Part shown: one piece after another, positions 45,427 to 52,833 of the stretch
Position numbering within the stretch: position 1 is the first letter of the stretch
Layout of the letters: each line of letters opens with the position of its first letter
NCBI RefSeq assembly: GCF_024206495.1
Contig: NZ_JAMBPQ010000002.1
Span: 186,001-250,000, forward strand
Source: Paraburkholderia sp. CNPSo 3272
Lineage (GTDB): Bacteria; Pseudomonadota; Gammaproteobacteria; Burkholderiales; Burkholderiaceae
Direction of reading: 5' to 3'
DNA: 64,000 bases
The notes under the pieces: generated by a model
Told to the model about the DNA's origin: nothing
Databases searched by the model: none
The model's input: only the letters and a program-made list of their open reading frames with translations
Program-made: the position numbers and the translations under genes

Positions 45427-46158
45427 TCAAAGCTCGCCGCGAGATGAGGTGGCGCAACTGCGCGAGCGCCTGCTCACGAGGCGGTACACCACGCCAGCCG
45501 CGGCGCCCCCCAGCAACGGCGCCGCCCAGAAGAGCCAGAGCTGATCGAGCGCCCATTCGCCGACGAACAGCGCGGGACCGGTCGAGCGCGCCGGATTCGC
45601 GCCGCCGTTGCTCACGGGAATGGCGATGAGATAGATGGCGGCAAGGCAGGCTCCGACGGACAGCGCCGCAGCCTTGCGGCGTGCGACCGTGCTCGACATC
45701 AGCAGATGGAAGAGGACGAACACGAAGGTCGCTGCCAGTTCGAGGAGGAACACGGCGGCGAGGTCGTAGTCGGTCGGCGAGTGATCGTCATAGCCGTTGC
45801 TGCCGAGGGCGGACAGCGCGATGGAGAAACCGGGGCGCCCGCTCGCCACGCGTACGAGCAGAGCCGCGCCGAGAATGGCCCCGATGGTTTGCGCAGCAAG
45901 ATAGGGCGCGGTATCGCGTACCGGAAAGCGCCCGGAGACCGCGTAGCCAATCGTGACGGCGGGATTGAAGTGGGCGCTCGCCGCGCGCGCGGCGGCGTAG
46001 TTCGCCACCGTGAGCGCGAGCCCGGATGCCGCTGCCATCTCGAAAACGTTGAAGCCCTGGGAGGGCGGGCTCGCGTTGAGCGCCGTGGCTGCGCAACCCG
46101 CGAACACGAGCCACGCGGTACCCGCACCCTCGACCGCTAAACGCCTACCGAGCTTCAT
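45427..46158 (-). CDS. aqpZ: AqpZ-like aquaporin
   Basis: The 243-aa MIP channel has six hydrophobic helices and two NPA boxes, HFNPAVT (near 64) and NGGANPARSTGPAL (near 188). The Arg after the second NPA and the following ALDQLWLFWAAPLLGG closely resemble E. coli AqpZ, a water channel. GAGAGGAAACG precedes the ATG. It is placed between a tandem response-regulator cluster and a sensor kinase gene, 21 bases before the latter, which is unusual. A promoter with an RcsAB-like box lies about 110 bases upstream. Confidence 0.92.
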   Translation of the reverse strand: MKLGRRLAVEGAGTAWLVFAGCAATALNASPPSQGFNVFEMAAASGLALTVANYAAARAASAHFNPAVTIGYAVSGRFPVRDTAPYLAAQTIGAILGAALLVRVASGRPGFSIALSALGSNGYDDHSPTDYDLAAVFLLELAATFVFVLFHLLMSSTVARRKAAALSVGACLAAIYLIAIPVSNGGANPARSTGPALFVGEWALDQLWLFWAAPLLGGAAAGVVYRLVSRRSRSCATSSRGEL

Positions 46159-46267
46159 CGTTTCCTCTCCACATTCGGACTACATCCCGGCCCGGTTCTG
46201 ACCTGGCCGTCGTTCGAACGCATTCCCAGGGTCGGCAATATCCGACGAGCCATGCGTCGAGCTTGCG

Positions 46268-46296
46268 ATTATGGAGAGACGATTCCTGCAATCAGA
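46268..46296 (-). promoter_or_regulatory. putative activator-dependent promoter of aquaporin-kinase unit
   Basis: On the minus strand CATAAT (46268-46273) is a good -10, and the hexamer 17 bases upstream, TCTGAT (46291-46296), is a poor -35. The RcsAB-like box begins at the next base. Transcript start would be near 46261, giving a leader of about 100 bases. Confidence 0.4.
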
Positions 46297-46310
46297 TAGG
46301 AAAACTCTTA
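46297..46310 (-). promoter_or_regulatory. RcsAB-box-like site next to the -35
   Basis: On the minus strand TAAGAGTTTTCCTA matches 12 of 14 positions of the enterobacterial RcsAB consensus TAAGAATATTCCTA, in the same orientation as transcription. Three RcsB-like regulators are encoded just upstream. Function is inferred. Confidence 0.45.
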
Positions 46311-46399
46311 AAACGGTGGGCCCATTGCGCAAGACACGGCGAGAAGGAAATCCGGCGAACGCAGGAATAACCCGGGGACGCGCGCCACCCGGGGATGAA

Positions 46400-47083
46400 T
46401 CAGGTCAGTCCCACCTGGACGGCGAAGTCGCTCAAATCGCGCTCCGTGACGAGCCCCAGCTTGCGCATCGTGCTGCGCTTCTGGGCGCTGATCGTTTTGC
46501 GGCTGCGCTGAAACCGCTGCGCAATCTGGCGCACCGACATACCCTGCGCGTAAAGCTGGAAGACCTCCCATTCGCGCGCGCTCGGCACACCCGAGCAGGG
46601 GGCGCACACGCCGCCGGCGCGCGCGAGCGTCGCGCGTGCGTGGCCCGAAAGAAACGGCGTGCCCTCGCGAGCGGCGGCAATGGCGAGCAGGAGATCGTGC
46701 GCGGCGTCGCGCTTGTCGACGATGACATTCAGGCCTTGATGCAACAGGCCTGTCAGAACGGGCGGCGTCGACATCATGCTCAGGACGACGACGGCAGGCG
46801 TGCCTCGTGTTTGCGTGAGGCGCCGCAGCAAGGTGAGGGAGCCAAATTCGCCGTCTAGGCCCGGCATGCAGAGATCGGAAACGACGACGTCACAGTCGGT
46901 CGTATCGAGCTGCGCGGCAAGCTCGAGCGTGTTGCCGGCTTCGCCGACGACGATGACCCGGTCCGTTGCGTGCAGCAGGCTCGCGACGCCGAGCCGGATG
47001 CACGCGTGGTCGTCGGCAACCATCACGCGCAGCGGCTTGCCCGTGCGACGCGCATCTTTTCGACCGCCCCGGATAGCGTGCAT
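46400..47083 (-). CDS. RcsB-like response regulator 1 (REC + LuxR-type HTH)
   Basis: The 227-aa regulator has a receiver (MVADDHACIRLG, phospho-Asp in VVVSDLCMPG near residue 70, Ser in VVVLSMM, Lys in IVDKRD) and a C-terminal helix-turn-helix. The DNA-recognition helix reads RKTISAQKRSTMRKLG, like RcsB and unlike NarL. AAGG seven bases before the ATG at 47083 sets the start; the open frame continues upstream into the neighbour. It ends 241 bases before the aquaporin gene and starts 26 bases after regulator 2. Confidence 0.9.
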   Translation of the reverse strand: MHAIRGGRKDARRTGKPLRVMVADDHACIRLGVASLLHATDRVIVVGEAGNTLELAAQLDTTDCDVVVSDLCMPGLDGEFGSLTLLRRLTQTRGTPAVVVLSMMSTPPVLTGLLHQGLNVIVDKRDAAHDLLLAIAAAREGTPFLSGHARATLARAGGVCAPCSGVPSAREWEVFQLYAQGMSVRQIAQRFQRSRKTISAQKRSTMRKLGLVTERDLSDFAVQVGLT

Positions 47084-47109
47084 GGGCGACCTTGCGTGCG
47101 AAGCGCCGC

Positions 47110-47790
47110 TCAGGTTTGCTCGCCCTGCATCACGCCGCATTCGACCGCGAAGCGATAGAGCTCGATATCGTTGCTGAGCGCGAGCTTCTTCATCGCCGCA
47201 CACTTTTGCGCGCTGATCGTCTTGACGCTGCGCCCGAGCAGACCTGCGATTTCCGTTACGCCGAGTCCGGTTGCATAGTGCGTGATCACTTCGAATTCAC
47301 GCCGCGTGAGAATGCGGTGCACCTCTTCACGCCGCTCGGCGCGCGCCGCTTCAGTGAGCACGTCGCGCACGACAGGCCCGACGTATTGCTCTTGCGCCAT
47401 TGCCGACATGATCGCAACCGGGATCAGGTCGATGCGGTCGCGCTTGCTGAGCACCGCATCCACCCCCATCGAGATAGTCTTGCGCAGGACCGAGGCCTCG
47501 CTTTGCATGGTGAGGACGACCACCGCCTTTTGCGGGAACCCGGTGCGAAAGGCGCGGATAGCCTCGGGTCCGTCCAGCTCGCCGGGCAACGCCATGTAGA
47601 GGTCCATCAGGACGAGATCGAACGCGTTCTGGCCGGCGACTTCGAACAGCTCGGGCACGCTGCGCGCACGCGCGACGATCTGCACGTTCGGATAGTTGGC
47701 GAGCATGCTCTCCAACGCATACACGACGAGCGGATGGTCGTCGGCGATGATTACGCGCACCGGTACCGCGAGGTCGGCCGTATCCGTCAT
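47110..47790 (-). CDS. RcsB-like response regulator 2 (REC + LuxR-type HTH)
   Basis: This 226-aa protein has IIADDHPLVVYALESML, phospho-Asp in LVLMDLYMALPGE with an extended loop after it, Thr in VVVLTMQSE and Lys in VLSKRDR. The HTH ends VKTISAQKCAAMKKLAL. The long loop after the Asp and the TISxQK helix are RcsB features. The frame has three possible ATGs (47922, 47835, 47790); the last fits the family length but has only a weak ribosome site. With the first, it would overlap regulator 3 by 26 bases. Confidence 0.88.
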   Translation of the reverse strand: MTDTADLAVPVRVIIADDHPLVVYALESMLANYPNVQIVARARSVPELFEVAGQNAFDLVLMDLYMALPGELDGPEAIRAFRTGFPQKAVVVLTMQSEASVLRKTISMGVDAVLSKRDRIDLIPVAIMSAMAQEQYVGPVVRDVLTEAARAERREEVHRILTRREFEVITHYATGLGVTEIAGLLGRSVKTISAQKCAAMKKLALSNDIELYRFAVECGVMQGEQT

Positions 47791-47896
47791 GTTGCCCGCC
47801 GAGACGCAGGAGCGCTGTTCGTCGTGGCCGCGCATGGCGCGCTGGGACGCGGCCGCCGCGCAGCGGAATGATTCGGCAGCGATGAGGGAAGCAGGT

Positions 47897-48538
47897 TCAT
47901 AGAAGTCCGTACGCCTTGACATAGACGAGGAGTCCCGCGTCGTTGCTCACGCCGAGTTTCGCCATGGCGTCGCGCTTCTGGCAGCTCACCGTGCGCACGT
48001 CGCGGCCGAGGGTGCGCGCAATTTCCGTGATCGAACTGCCGCTCGCGAATTTGCGGACTACCTCCGATTCGCGCGGCGTCAAGCGTGGCAAACACAGGTC
48101 GGACGGTCCGGCGGCGGCCGCGAGTTCGCGCTCGATGGCCGGGCTGAGACGGGCGAGACCTTGGGCGGCGCCGCGCACGATGGCGGGGAGATCGTCCATC
48201 GGCTCGGTTTTGCGCAACATGGCGACCACGCCCGCGTGCGCCACCGCACGCAGGAGGGCGGCGTTCGCAACGCTGGTCAGCACGACCACGGCGATATGCG
48301 GCCAGTCGCGGCGCAACCGCTGCACGAGGCGCAGGCCGTCCTCCGCTTCGCCGCAGACCGGCGGCATATTGAGGTCAGTGACCACCACGTCGCACGGGAC
48401 GGCTTCGAGCGTCTGCAACAACTCGCGCGCGCCGCACGCCTCCCCCACGACCTCGATATCGACTGCCGCGAGGAGCGCCGAGCGAACGCCAAGCAGAACG
48501 AATGGATGATCGTCGGCGAGGACGACACGTAGCTTCAC
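47897..48538 (-). CDS. RcsB-like response regulator 3 (REC + LuxR-type HTH)
   Basis: The 213-aa regulator starts at GTG with AGGAG seven bases upstream. The receiver has VVLADDHPFVLLGV, phospho-Asp in VVVTDLNMPPVCGEAEDG (loop longer than in NarL, as in RcsB), Thr in VVVLTSV and Lys in MLRKTEP. The HTH region LTPRESEVVRKFASGSSITEIA and VRTVSCQKRDAMAKLG is the closest of the three to RcsB. It is the first of the three regulators in transcription order. Confidence 0.92.
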   Translation of the reverse strand: MKLRVVLADDHPFVLLGVRSALLAAVDIEVVGEACGARELLQTLEAVPCDVVVTDLNMPPVCGEAEDGLRLVQRLRRDWPHIAVVVLTSVANAALLRAVAHAGVVAMLRKTEPMDDLPAIVRGAAQGLARLSPAIERELAAAAGPSDLCLPRLTPRESEVVRKFASGSSITEIARTLGRDVRTVSCQKRDAMAKLGVSNDAGLLVYVKAYGLL

Positions 48539-48695
48539 ACTGAATCTCCTTCGAGGTGGATCTGCGTGGAAGCGATGCGCCGCGTGAGCGCATCGGCAAC
48601 TCGCAACATCCACAGGTCGTTCATCTGACCATTGAAAAGCCGCCGTCGAAATCGGAGATTTCCGAAACGTTAAAGATTGCTTGTGTTCCGTGCTG

Positions 48696-50018
48696 TCAAA
48701 CTGCGGCACGCGCGCGAGTGCGTTGTCGACTCCCGCCAGTGCGTCCGGCGTCGCTGCGCCCGCGCGGCGCCGCGAATGCGGGCCATGCCAGCGCGGCGCA
48801 CAGCGCAGCCGCCGCCCAGACCGCCGGCCAACCGAACCACGACAACAGCAGCGGGATCGCCGAAGGCGCGACGAAGAACGCAACGAATGCGCCGGTGTTG
48901 CCCATTGCGAGTGCAGTTCCCACGCGACCGTTGCCTGCGAGCGTCGCGAGTTCTGTGAAGGCAACGCCGTGCCAGGCGGAAGCGGCGATACCGCCAAGGA
49001 CGATCACCGCGGCGAGCAGCGTGACGAACACTGTGCTGGCACGATGCGCTGGCGACGCAAAAGCCGTCAACGCCGCAAGCACAACGAACAGCGCGACGGT
49101 GAGCGCCGCGCAGCCGCGCAACCAGATGCGCCGGTCGCCGTGCCGATCGGTCCAACGCCCGCCGTACACACGCATGAACGCGGCACCGCCCTGCACCGCT
49201 GCAAGCGTCGCGCTGACTGCCGCCGTACCCGCATGGCCGACGTCGTGCAGAAAAATGCTCGCGAACGAGAGTACGGCCACCTGCGGAATGCACAGCACGC
49301 CAATGCCCGTCACCATGCGCCACACCGTGACGCTGCGCAGCGGCGAGACTGCGCGTTGTGCCTGCGCGAGCGCTTCGTGAGCGACAAGCGGCGCATGCCC
49401 GGCGTCCTGCTCCTGCGCGGGTTCGTGCAGCCAGACGATTGTCAGCACGGCGGAGACCACACACATCGCGGCGAGCACCCCGTAGACGGCCGCGAATCCC
49501 GCATGCTCGGCAAGCGCGGGCAGCATGAGCGCGCCAAGCCCGCCGCCGGTTGGCACGGCGGTTTGGCGGATGCTCATCGCAAGGCCGCGCTCGTGTGTTG
49601 CGAACCACGCCATCACCGCGCGCCCGCTCGAGCCGTTCACGCTGCCGCCAAGCAGGCCGAGCGCGAGCAGGCCAGCCGCGAGCGTCGTCGCACCAGGCGT
49701 GTGCGCGCCCGCCGGTGCGCCCCAGAGCGCCATTACGACGAGTGCGAGCGCTGTCGTCGAAAGCCCCGTGAGCAGCACGCGCCGGTCGCCCCAGCGATCA
49801 GTCAGGAGTCCCCACGGAAGCTCGCTTAGCACGATCCCAAGTCCGAGCATGCCGAGCACGACACCCAGTTCGCCCGTGCCGATGCGGTAGTCCGAGCGGA
49901 TCAACACGCCCGTTGCCGGAATGCCGCCAAGCGCCGCCGCAAAACTGGCGTTGGCCGCCACACCCACCGCGAGCACTTTCCAGCGGTGCGCCGCGCCCCG
50001 CGTCGTACTGCGTCCCAT
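48696..50018 (-). CDS. MFS transporter
   Basis: The 440-aa protein has about 12 hydrophobic helices. N-terminal motif A appears as GLLTDRWGDRRVLLTG, and VNGSSGRAVMAWFATHERGLAMSIRQTAVPTGGGLGA is typical of an MFS group of unknown substrate. TGGAGG seven bases before the ATG at 50018 sets the start. The C-terminal 20 residues are Arg/Ala-rich. It is divergent from a LysR gene, its likely regulator, and lies 157 bases upstream of regulator 3 on the same strand. Confidence 0.9.
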   Translation of the reverse strand: MGRSTTRGAAHRWKVLAVGVAANASFAAALGGIPATGVLIRSDYRIGTGELGVVLGMLGLGIVLSELPWGLLTDRWGDRRVLLTGLSTTALALVVMALWGAPAGAHTPGATTLAAGLLALGLLGGSVNGSSGRAVMAWFATHERGLAMSIRQTAVPTGGGLGALMLPALAEHAGFAAVYGVLAAMCVVSAVLTIVWLHEPAQEQDAGHAPLVAHEALAQAQRAVSPLRSVTVWRMVTGIGVLCIPQVAVLSFASIFLHDVGHAGTAAVSATLAAVQGGAAFMRVYGGRWTDRHGDRRIWLRGCAALTVALFVVLAALTAFASPAHRASTVFVTLLAAVIVLGGIAASAWHGVAFTELATLAGNGRVGTALAMGNTGAFVAFFVAPSAIPLLLSWFGWPAVWAAAALCAALAWPAFAAPRGRSDAGRTGGSRQRTRARAAV

Positions 50019-50081
50019 GCTGACCTCCAGAAAACGATTGACTGAGGGCATCGTAGAGGCGCAACATCTATCGGAAAAGCG

Positions 50082-50116
50082 GGAAATTCCAATTCGTATA
50101 TTCGGAATTTCCGAAT
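50082..50116. promoter_or_regulatory. putative LysR operator, nested palindromes
   Basis: GGAAATTCC (50082-50090) and GGAATTTCC (50104-50112) are perfect inverted repeats 13 bases apart. The right one is the centre of a second perfect palindrome with arms ATTCGGAA and TTCCGAAT around one T (50100-50116). The region lies 40-74 bases before the LysR gene. Confidence 0.55.
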
Positions 50117-50155
50117 CATGAAATGGCATGAAACGCACCGGATCAAGCTGAATCA

Positions 50156-51031
50156 ATGAACACACGCGGTTTCGATCTCGCGCAGCTGCGCACGTTTATC
50201 GCCGTGACAGAAGCGGGCAGTGTCTCGGCGGGTGCGGAGCGGGTGTTCCTCTCTCAGTCGTCGGTGAGCGAGCAGCTCAAGAAGCTCGAGGAGCGCGTCG
50301 GCCAGCCGCTTTTCGTGCGCAGCAAGCAGGGCATGGCCGCCACGCCCGCGGGCGCGAAGCTGCTCGACCATGCTCGCCGCATCGTCGCGCTTTGCGACGC
50401 CGCGTTCGACGACATGCTCGGCCGCACGCTCGACGGCGAAGTGCGCATTGCGATCACGGACTATTACCGGCCGCACGACGTCGCCGAGATCATCCGGCGC
50501 TTCGCGAGCCAGCATCCGCGCCTGCGTCTGCATGTGACCGTGCTGCCGAGCGCCGTGATCGACAGCAGCGCCGACGATAACGCCTACGACATCGGCTTGT
50601 CGCTGCGGCTGATGGAGGAAGGCCGCGGCATGCACAAGAGCACGTCGATACGGCGCGAGAAACTCGTGTGGGTGGGCGCGACGCAAACGCTGCGCGAGCG
50701 GCCCGCGCTCACGCCGCCCTGGCCGCTCGTGCTGCTGCCGGCGACCTGCCAGTTGCAGCGCCGCGTAGTGAGGTTGCTCGACGAAGCGCGCATGCCCTAC
50801 CTGATTTCGCATTCGGCTTCGGGCGTGGCCGGGCTGCAGCTCGCGCTCAAGGCGGGGCTGGGGATCTCGTGTCTGAACGAGTCGGCGATCGGCGAAGGAC
50901 TGATGCCCTGCCCGGCTTCATTCGGCTTGCCCGCTCTGCCCGCGGCCGAATTCCATTTGCTGCCGGGCCAGCCTGGCGAGTCCGCACACGTGACGAACGC
51001 GCGCGCGGCGCTCGCGGAACTGCTCGCTTAA
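50156..51031 (+). CDS. LysR-family transcriptional regulator
   Basis: This 291-aa protein has the LysR helix-turn-helix (LAQLRTFIAVTEAGSVSAGAERVFLSQSSVSEQLKKLEERVGQPLF, about residues 8-55) and a substrate-binding-like effector domain from about 90. It diverges from the MFS gene over 137 bases containing strong palindromes. The effector is unknown. Confidence 0.92.
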   Translation: MNTRGFDLAQLRTFIAVTEAGSVSAGAERVFLSQSSVSEQLKKLEERVGQPLFVRSKQGMAATPAGAKLLDHARRIVALCDAAFDDMLGRTLDGEVRIAITDYYRPHDVAEIIRRFASQHPRLRLHVTVLPSAVIDSSADDNAYDIGLSLRLMEEGRGMHKSTSIRREKLVWVGATQTLRERPALTPPWPLVLLPATCQLQRRVVRLLDEARMPYLISHSASGVAGLQLALKAGLGISCLNESAIGEGLMPCPASFGLPALPAAEFHLLPGQPGESAHVTNARAALAELLA

Positions 51032-51042
51032 GTTAAGGCGCT

Positions 51043-52014
51043 TTAGCCTGCGGACTGAACCAGTTCGGCAAAGCGCAGCAGGTCGACGTTGCCCCCGGAG
51101 ATGAGCACGCCCACGCGCTTGCCGCGCACGTCCACCTTGCCGTGCAGCACCGCCGCCGCAGCGAGGCAGCCGGTGGGTTCGACCACGAGCTTCATGCGGC
51201 TCGCGAAGAACTTCATCGTATCGACGAGTTCCGCGTCGCTCACCGTGACGATCTCGCTCACGCGCTCGCGGATCACCGCGAAGGTCAGGTTGCCGAGATG
51301 CTGGGTTTGCGCGCCGTCCGCAAGGGTCTTCGGCGTGTCGATGTGGACGATCTCACCCGTGCGCAGGCTGCGCTGACCGTCGTTGCCAGCCTCGGGCTCG
51401 ACGCCGATCACGGTGCACGCGGGCGAGAGCGCATGCGCGGCAGTCGCACAGCCGGATAGCAGCCCGCCGCCGCCAAGCGGCGTGAGCAGCAGCTCGAGCT
51501 CGCCCGTTTCCTCGAACAGCTCCTTGGCGGCGGTGCCCTGCCCGGCCATCACGTGCGCGTGGTCGTATGGCGGGATGAGCGTGAGGCCGCGCTCGGCCGC
51601 GAGCCGTTTGCCGAGCGCCTCGCGGTCCTCGGTATAGCGATCGTAAAAGACGACCTCGCCGCCATACCCGCGCGTGGCCTCAACCTTCACGGCCGGCGCG
51701 TCGTGCGGCATGACGATCACGGCCTTCACCCCGAGCAGACGCGCCGACAGCGCGATCGCCTGCGCGTGGTTGCCCGACGAAAACGTGATCACGCCGCCCG
51801 CCTTCTGCTCCGGCGTGAACTGCGCGATCGCGTTGTAGGCGCCGCGGAATTTGAACGCGCCCATGCGCTGCAGGTTCTCGCATTTGAAGAAGAGCTGCGC
51901 GCCCGCGCGTTCGTTCGCGGTGCTGGAAGTCAGAACCGGCGTGCGGTGCGCGACGCCACGCAGGCGTTCGTGGGCGGCGGCGACGTCTTCGAAGGTAATA
52001 GGCAGAGTGCTCAT
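51043..52014 (-). CDS. threonine/hydroxyaspartate dehydratase-type PLP enzyme
   Basis: The 323-aa fold-type II PLP enzyme has the Lys in GAFKFRGAYNAIAQF, SSGNHAQAIALSA, the phosphate loop PLGGGGLLSG and the closing VLISGGNVD. The lack of a C-terminal regulatory domain separates it from biosynthetic IlvA. Closest groups are catabolic threonine dehydratase, serine racemase and threo-3-hydroxyaspartate ammonia-lyase. Its ATG overlaps the YheO regulator's stop, so both are translated together. Confidence 0.9.
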   Translation of the reverse strand: MSTLPITFEDVAAAHERLRGVAHRTPVLTSSTANERAGAQLFFKCENLQRMGAFKFRGAYNAIAQFTPEQKAGGVITFSSGNHAQAIALSARLLGVKAVIVMPHDAPAVKVEATRGYGGEVVFYDRYTEDREALGKRLAAERGLTLIPPYDHAHVMAGQGTAAKELFEETGELELLLTPLGGGGLLSGCATAAHALSPACTVIGVEPEAGNDGQRSLRTGEIVHIDTPKTLADGAQTQHLGNLTFAVIRERVSEIVTVSDAELVDTMKFFASRMKLVVEPTGCLAAAAVLHGKVDVRGKRVGVLISGGNVDLLRFAELVQSAG

Positions 52015-52691
52015 GGTCGTTCTTCGGCTGGCAGGTAGGTGTAGACGGTCGAGCGCGCCACGCCGAGCGTGGAGGCCACGTCGGCGAGCGCATGACGCAG
52101 GTTCAGCATTCCGTTTGCCGCGAGTTCGCGCACGGCCTCACGGCGCTGCGCGAGCGTCATGCCGATGGGTGTGGTGTTGCGCGTGGCGGCGAAGCGTTCG
52201 AGCGCCTCGCGCACACAGCCCACGCCGCGCGGCGCAAGAGTTTCGGCGACGGGCGCAGCCGCGCTGGTCTGGATCAGTTGACCGAGGCCCGCTGTCACCG
52301 CGCCGATCAGCGACACATCCATGTTCAGGCAGAGCGCCGCGACGTACTCTCCCGCGCTGTTCTTCAGGCCGATGGATGTGCTTTTGGCCGGACGCCCGTC
52401 GGGAAAGCGGTTCGGATAGTTGGCCACGACTTCGGGAAAGCCGGAGTCGGTGATGCGCGCGAGACCCATTTCGGTGGCGGCGTCGCCGACTTGCCGTCCT
52501 GACAAATTGTTCGCGATTGCCACAACCGAGTGCTCCGGCCGCGTGAGGTCGTGCAGCACCACTTCCACGAGGGGGGCGAGCGTCTGGCCGAGCGCCGCGA
52601 CGATCTTCTCGCCTTCGCGCAGGAGCAGCGCGTTCTCGTCAATGGAATGGCCGGAACGGGTTTTACGGGTTGGCATCATGATGTTGGACAT
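52011..52691 (-). CDS. YheO/DauR-type regulator (PAS-like + HTH)
   Basis: This 226-aa protein has a YheO PAS-like domain (about 30-140: ALGQTLAPLVEVVLHDLTRPEHSVVAIANN, SIGLKNSAGEYVAALCLNMD) and a C-terminal HTH (about 180-220: NLRHALADVASTLGVARSTVYTYL). Related proteins regulate D-amino acid or hydroxyaspartate catabolism. It precedes and overlaps the dehydratase gene by four bases, so it probably controls that gene. Confidence 0.88.
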   Translation of the reverse strand: MSNIMMPTRKTRSGHSIDENALLLREGEKIVAALGQTLAPLVEVVLHDLTRPEHSVVAIANNLSGRQVGDAATEMGLARITDSGFPEVVANYPNRFPDGRPAKSTSIGLKNSAGEYVAALCLNMDVSLIGAVTAGLGQLIQTSAAAPVAETLAPRGVGCVREALERFAATRNTTPIGMTLAQRREAVRELAANGMLNLRHALADVASTLGVARSTVYTYLPAEERP

Positions 52692-52767
52692 TTTGACAGT
52701 TAATGACTGAATGTCAATCTCTTGAATTGATCGCTTAGGATTGCCGTGCCTGGCCGCCCGATGCGCG

Positions 52768-52793
52768 AAAAAAAACCCCGCCCGAAGGCGAGG
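52768..52793 (-). terminator. intrinsic terminator after the hcp-reductase unit
   Basis: Read leftward, CCTCGCC and GGCGGGG pair around TTCG and are followed by eight T. It lies 41 bases beyond the reductase stop. Confidence 0.85.
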
Positions 52794-52833
52794 TCAATCA
52801 GACACGAAGAAACACGACTCACTGCATTGCTAC

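Noticed and set aside
46365..46396. Repeated ACCCGGGGA elements near the end of response regulator 1
   Set aside because: Two short GC-rich copies with no further pattern, at the level expected by chance in this composition.
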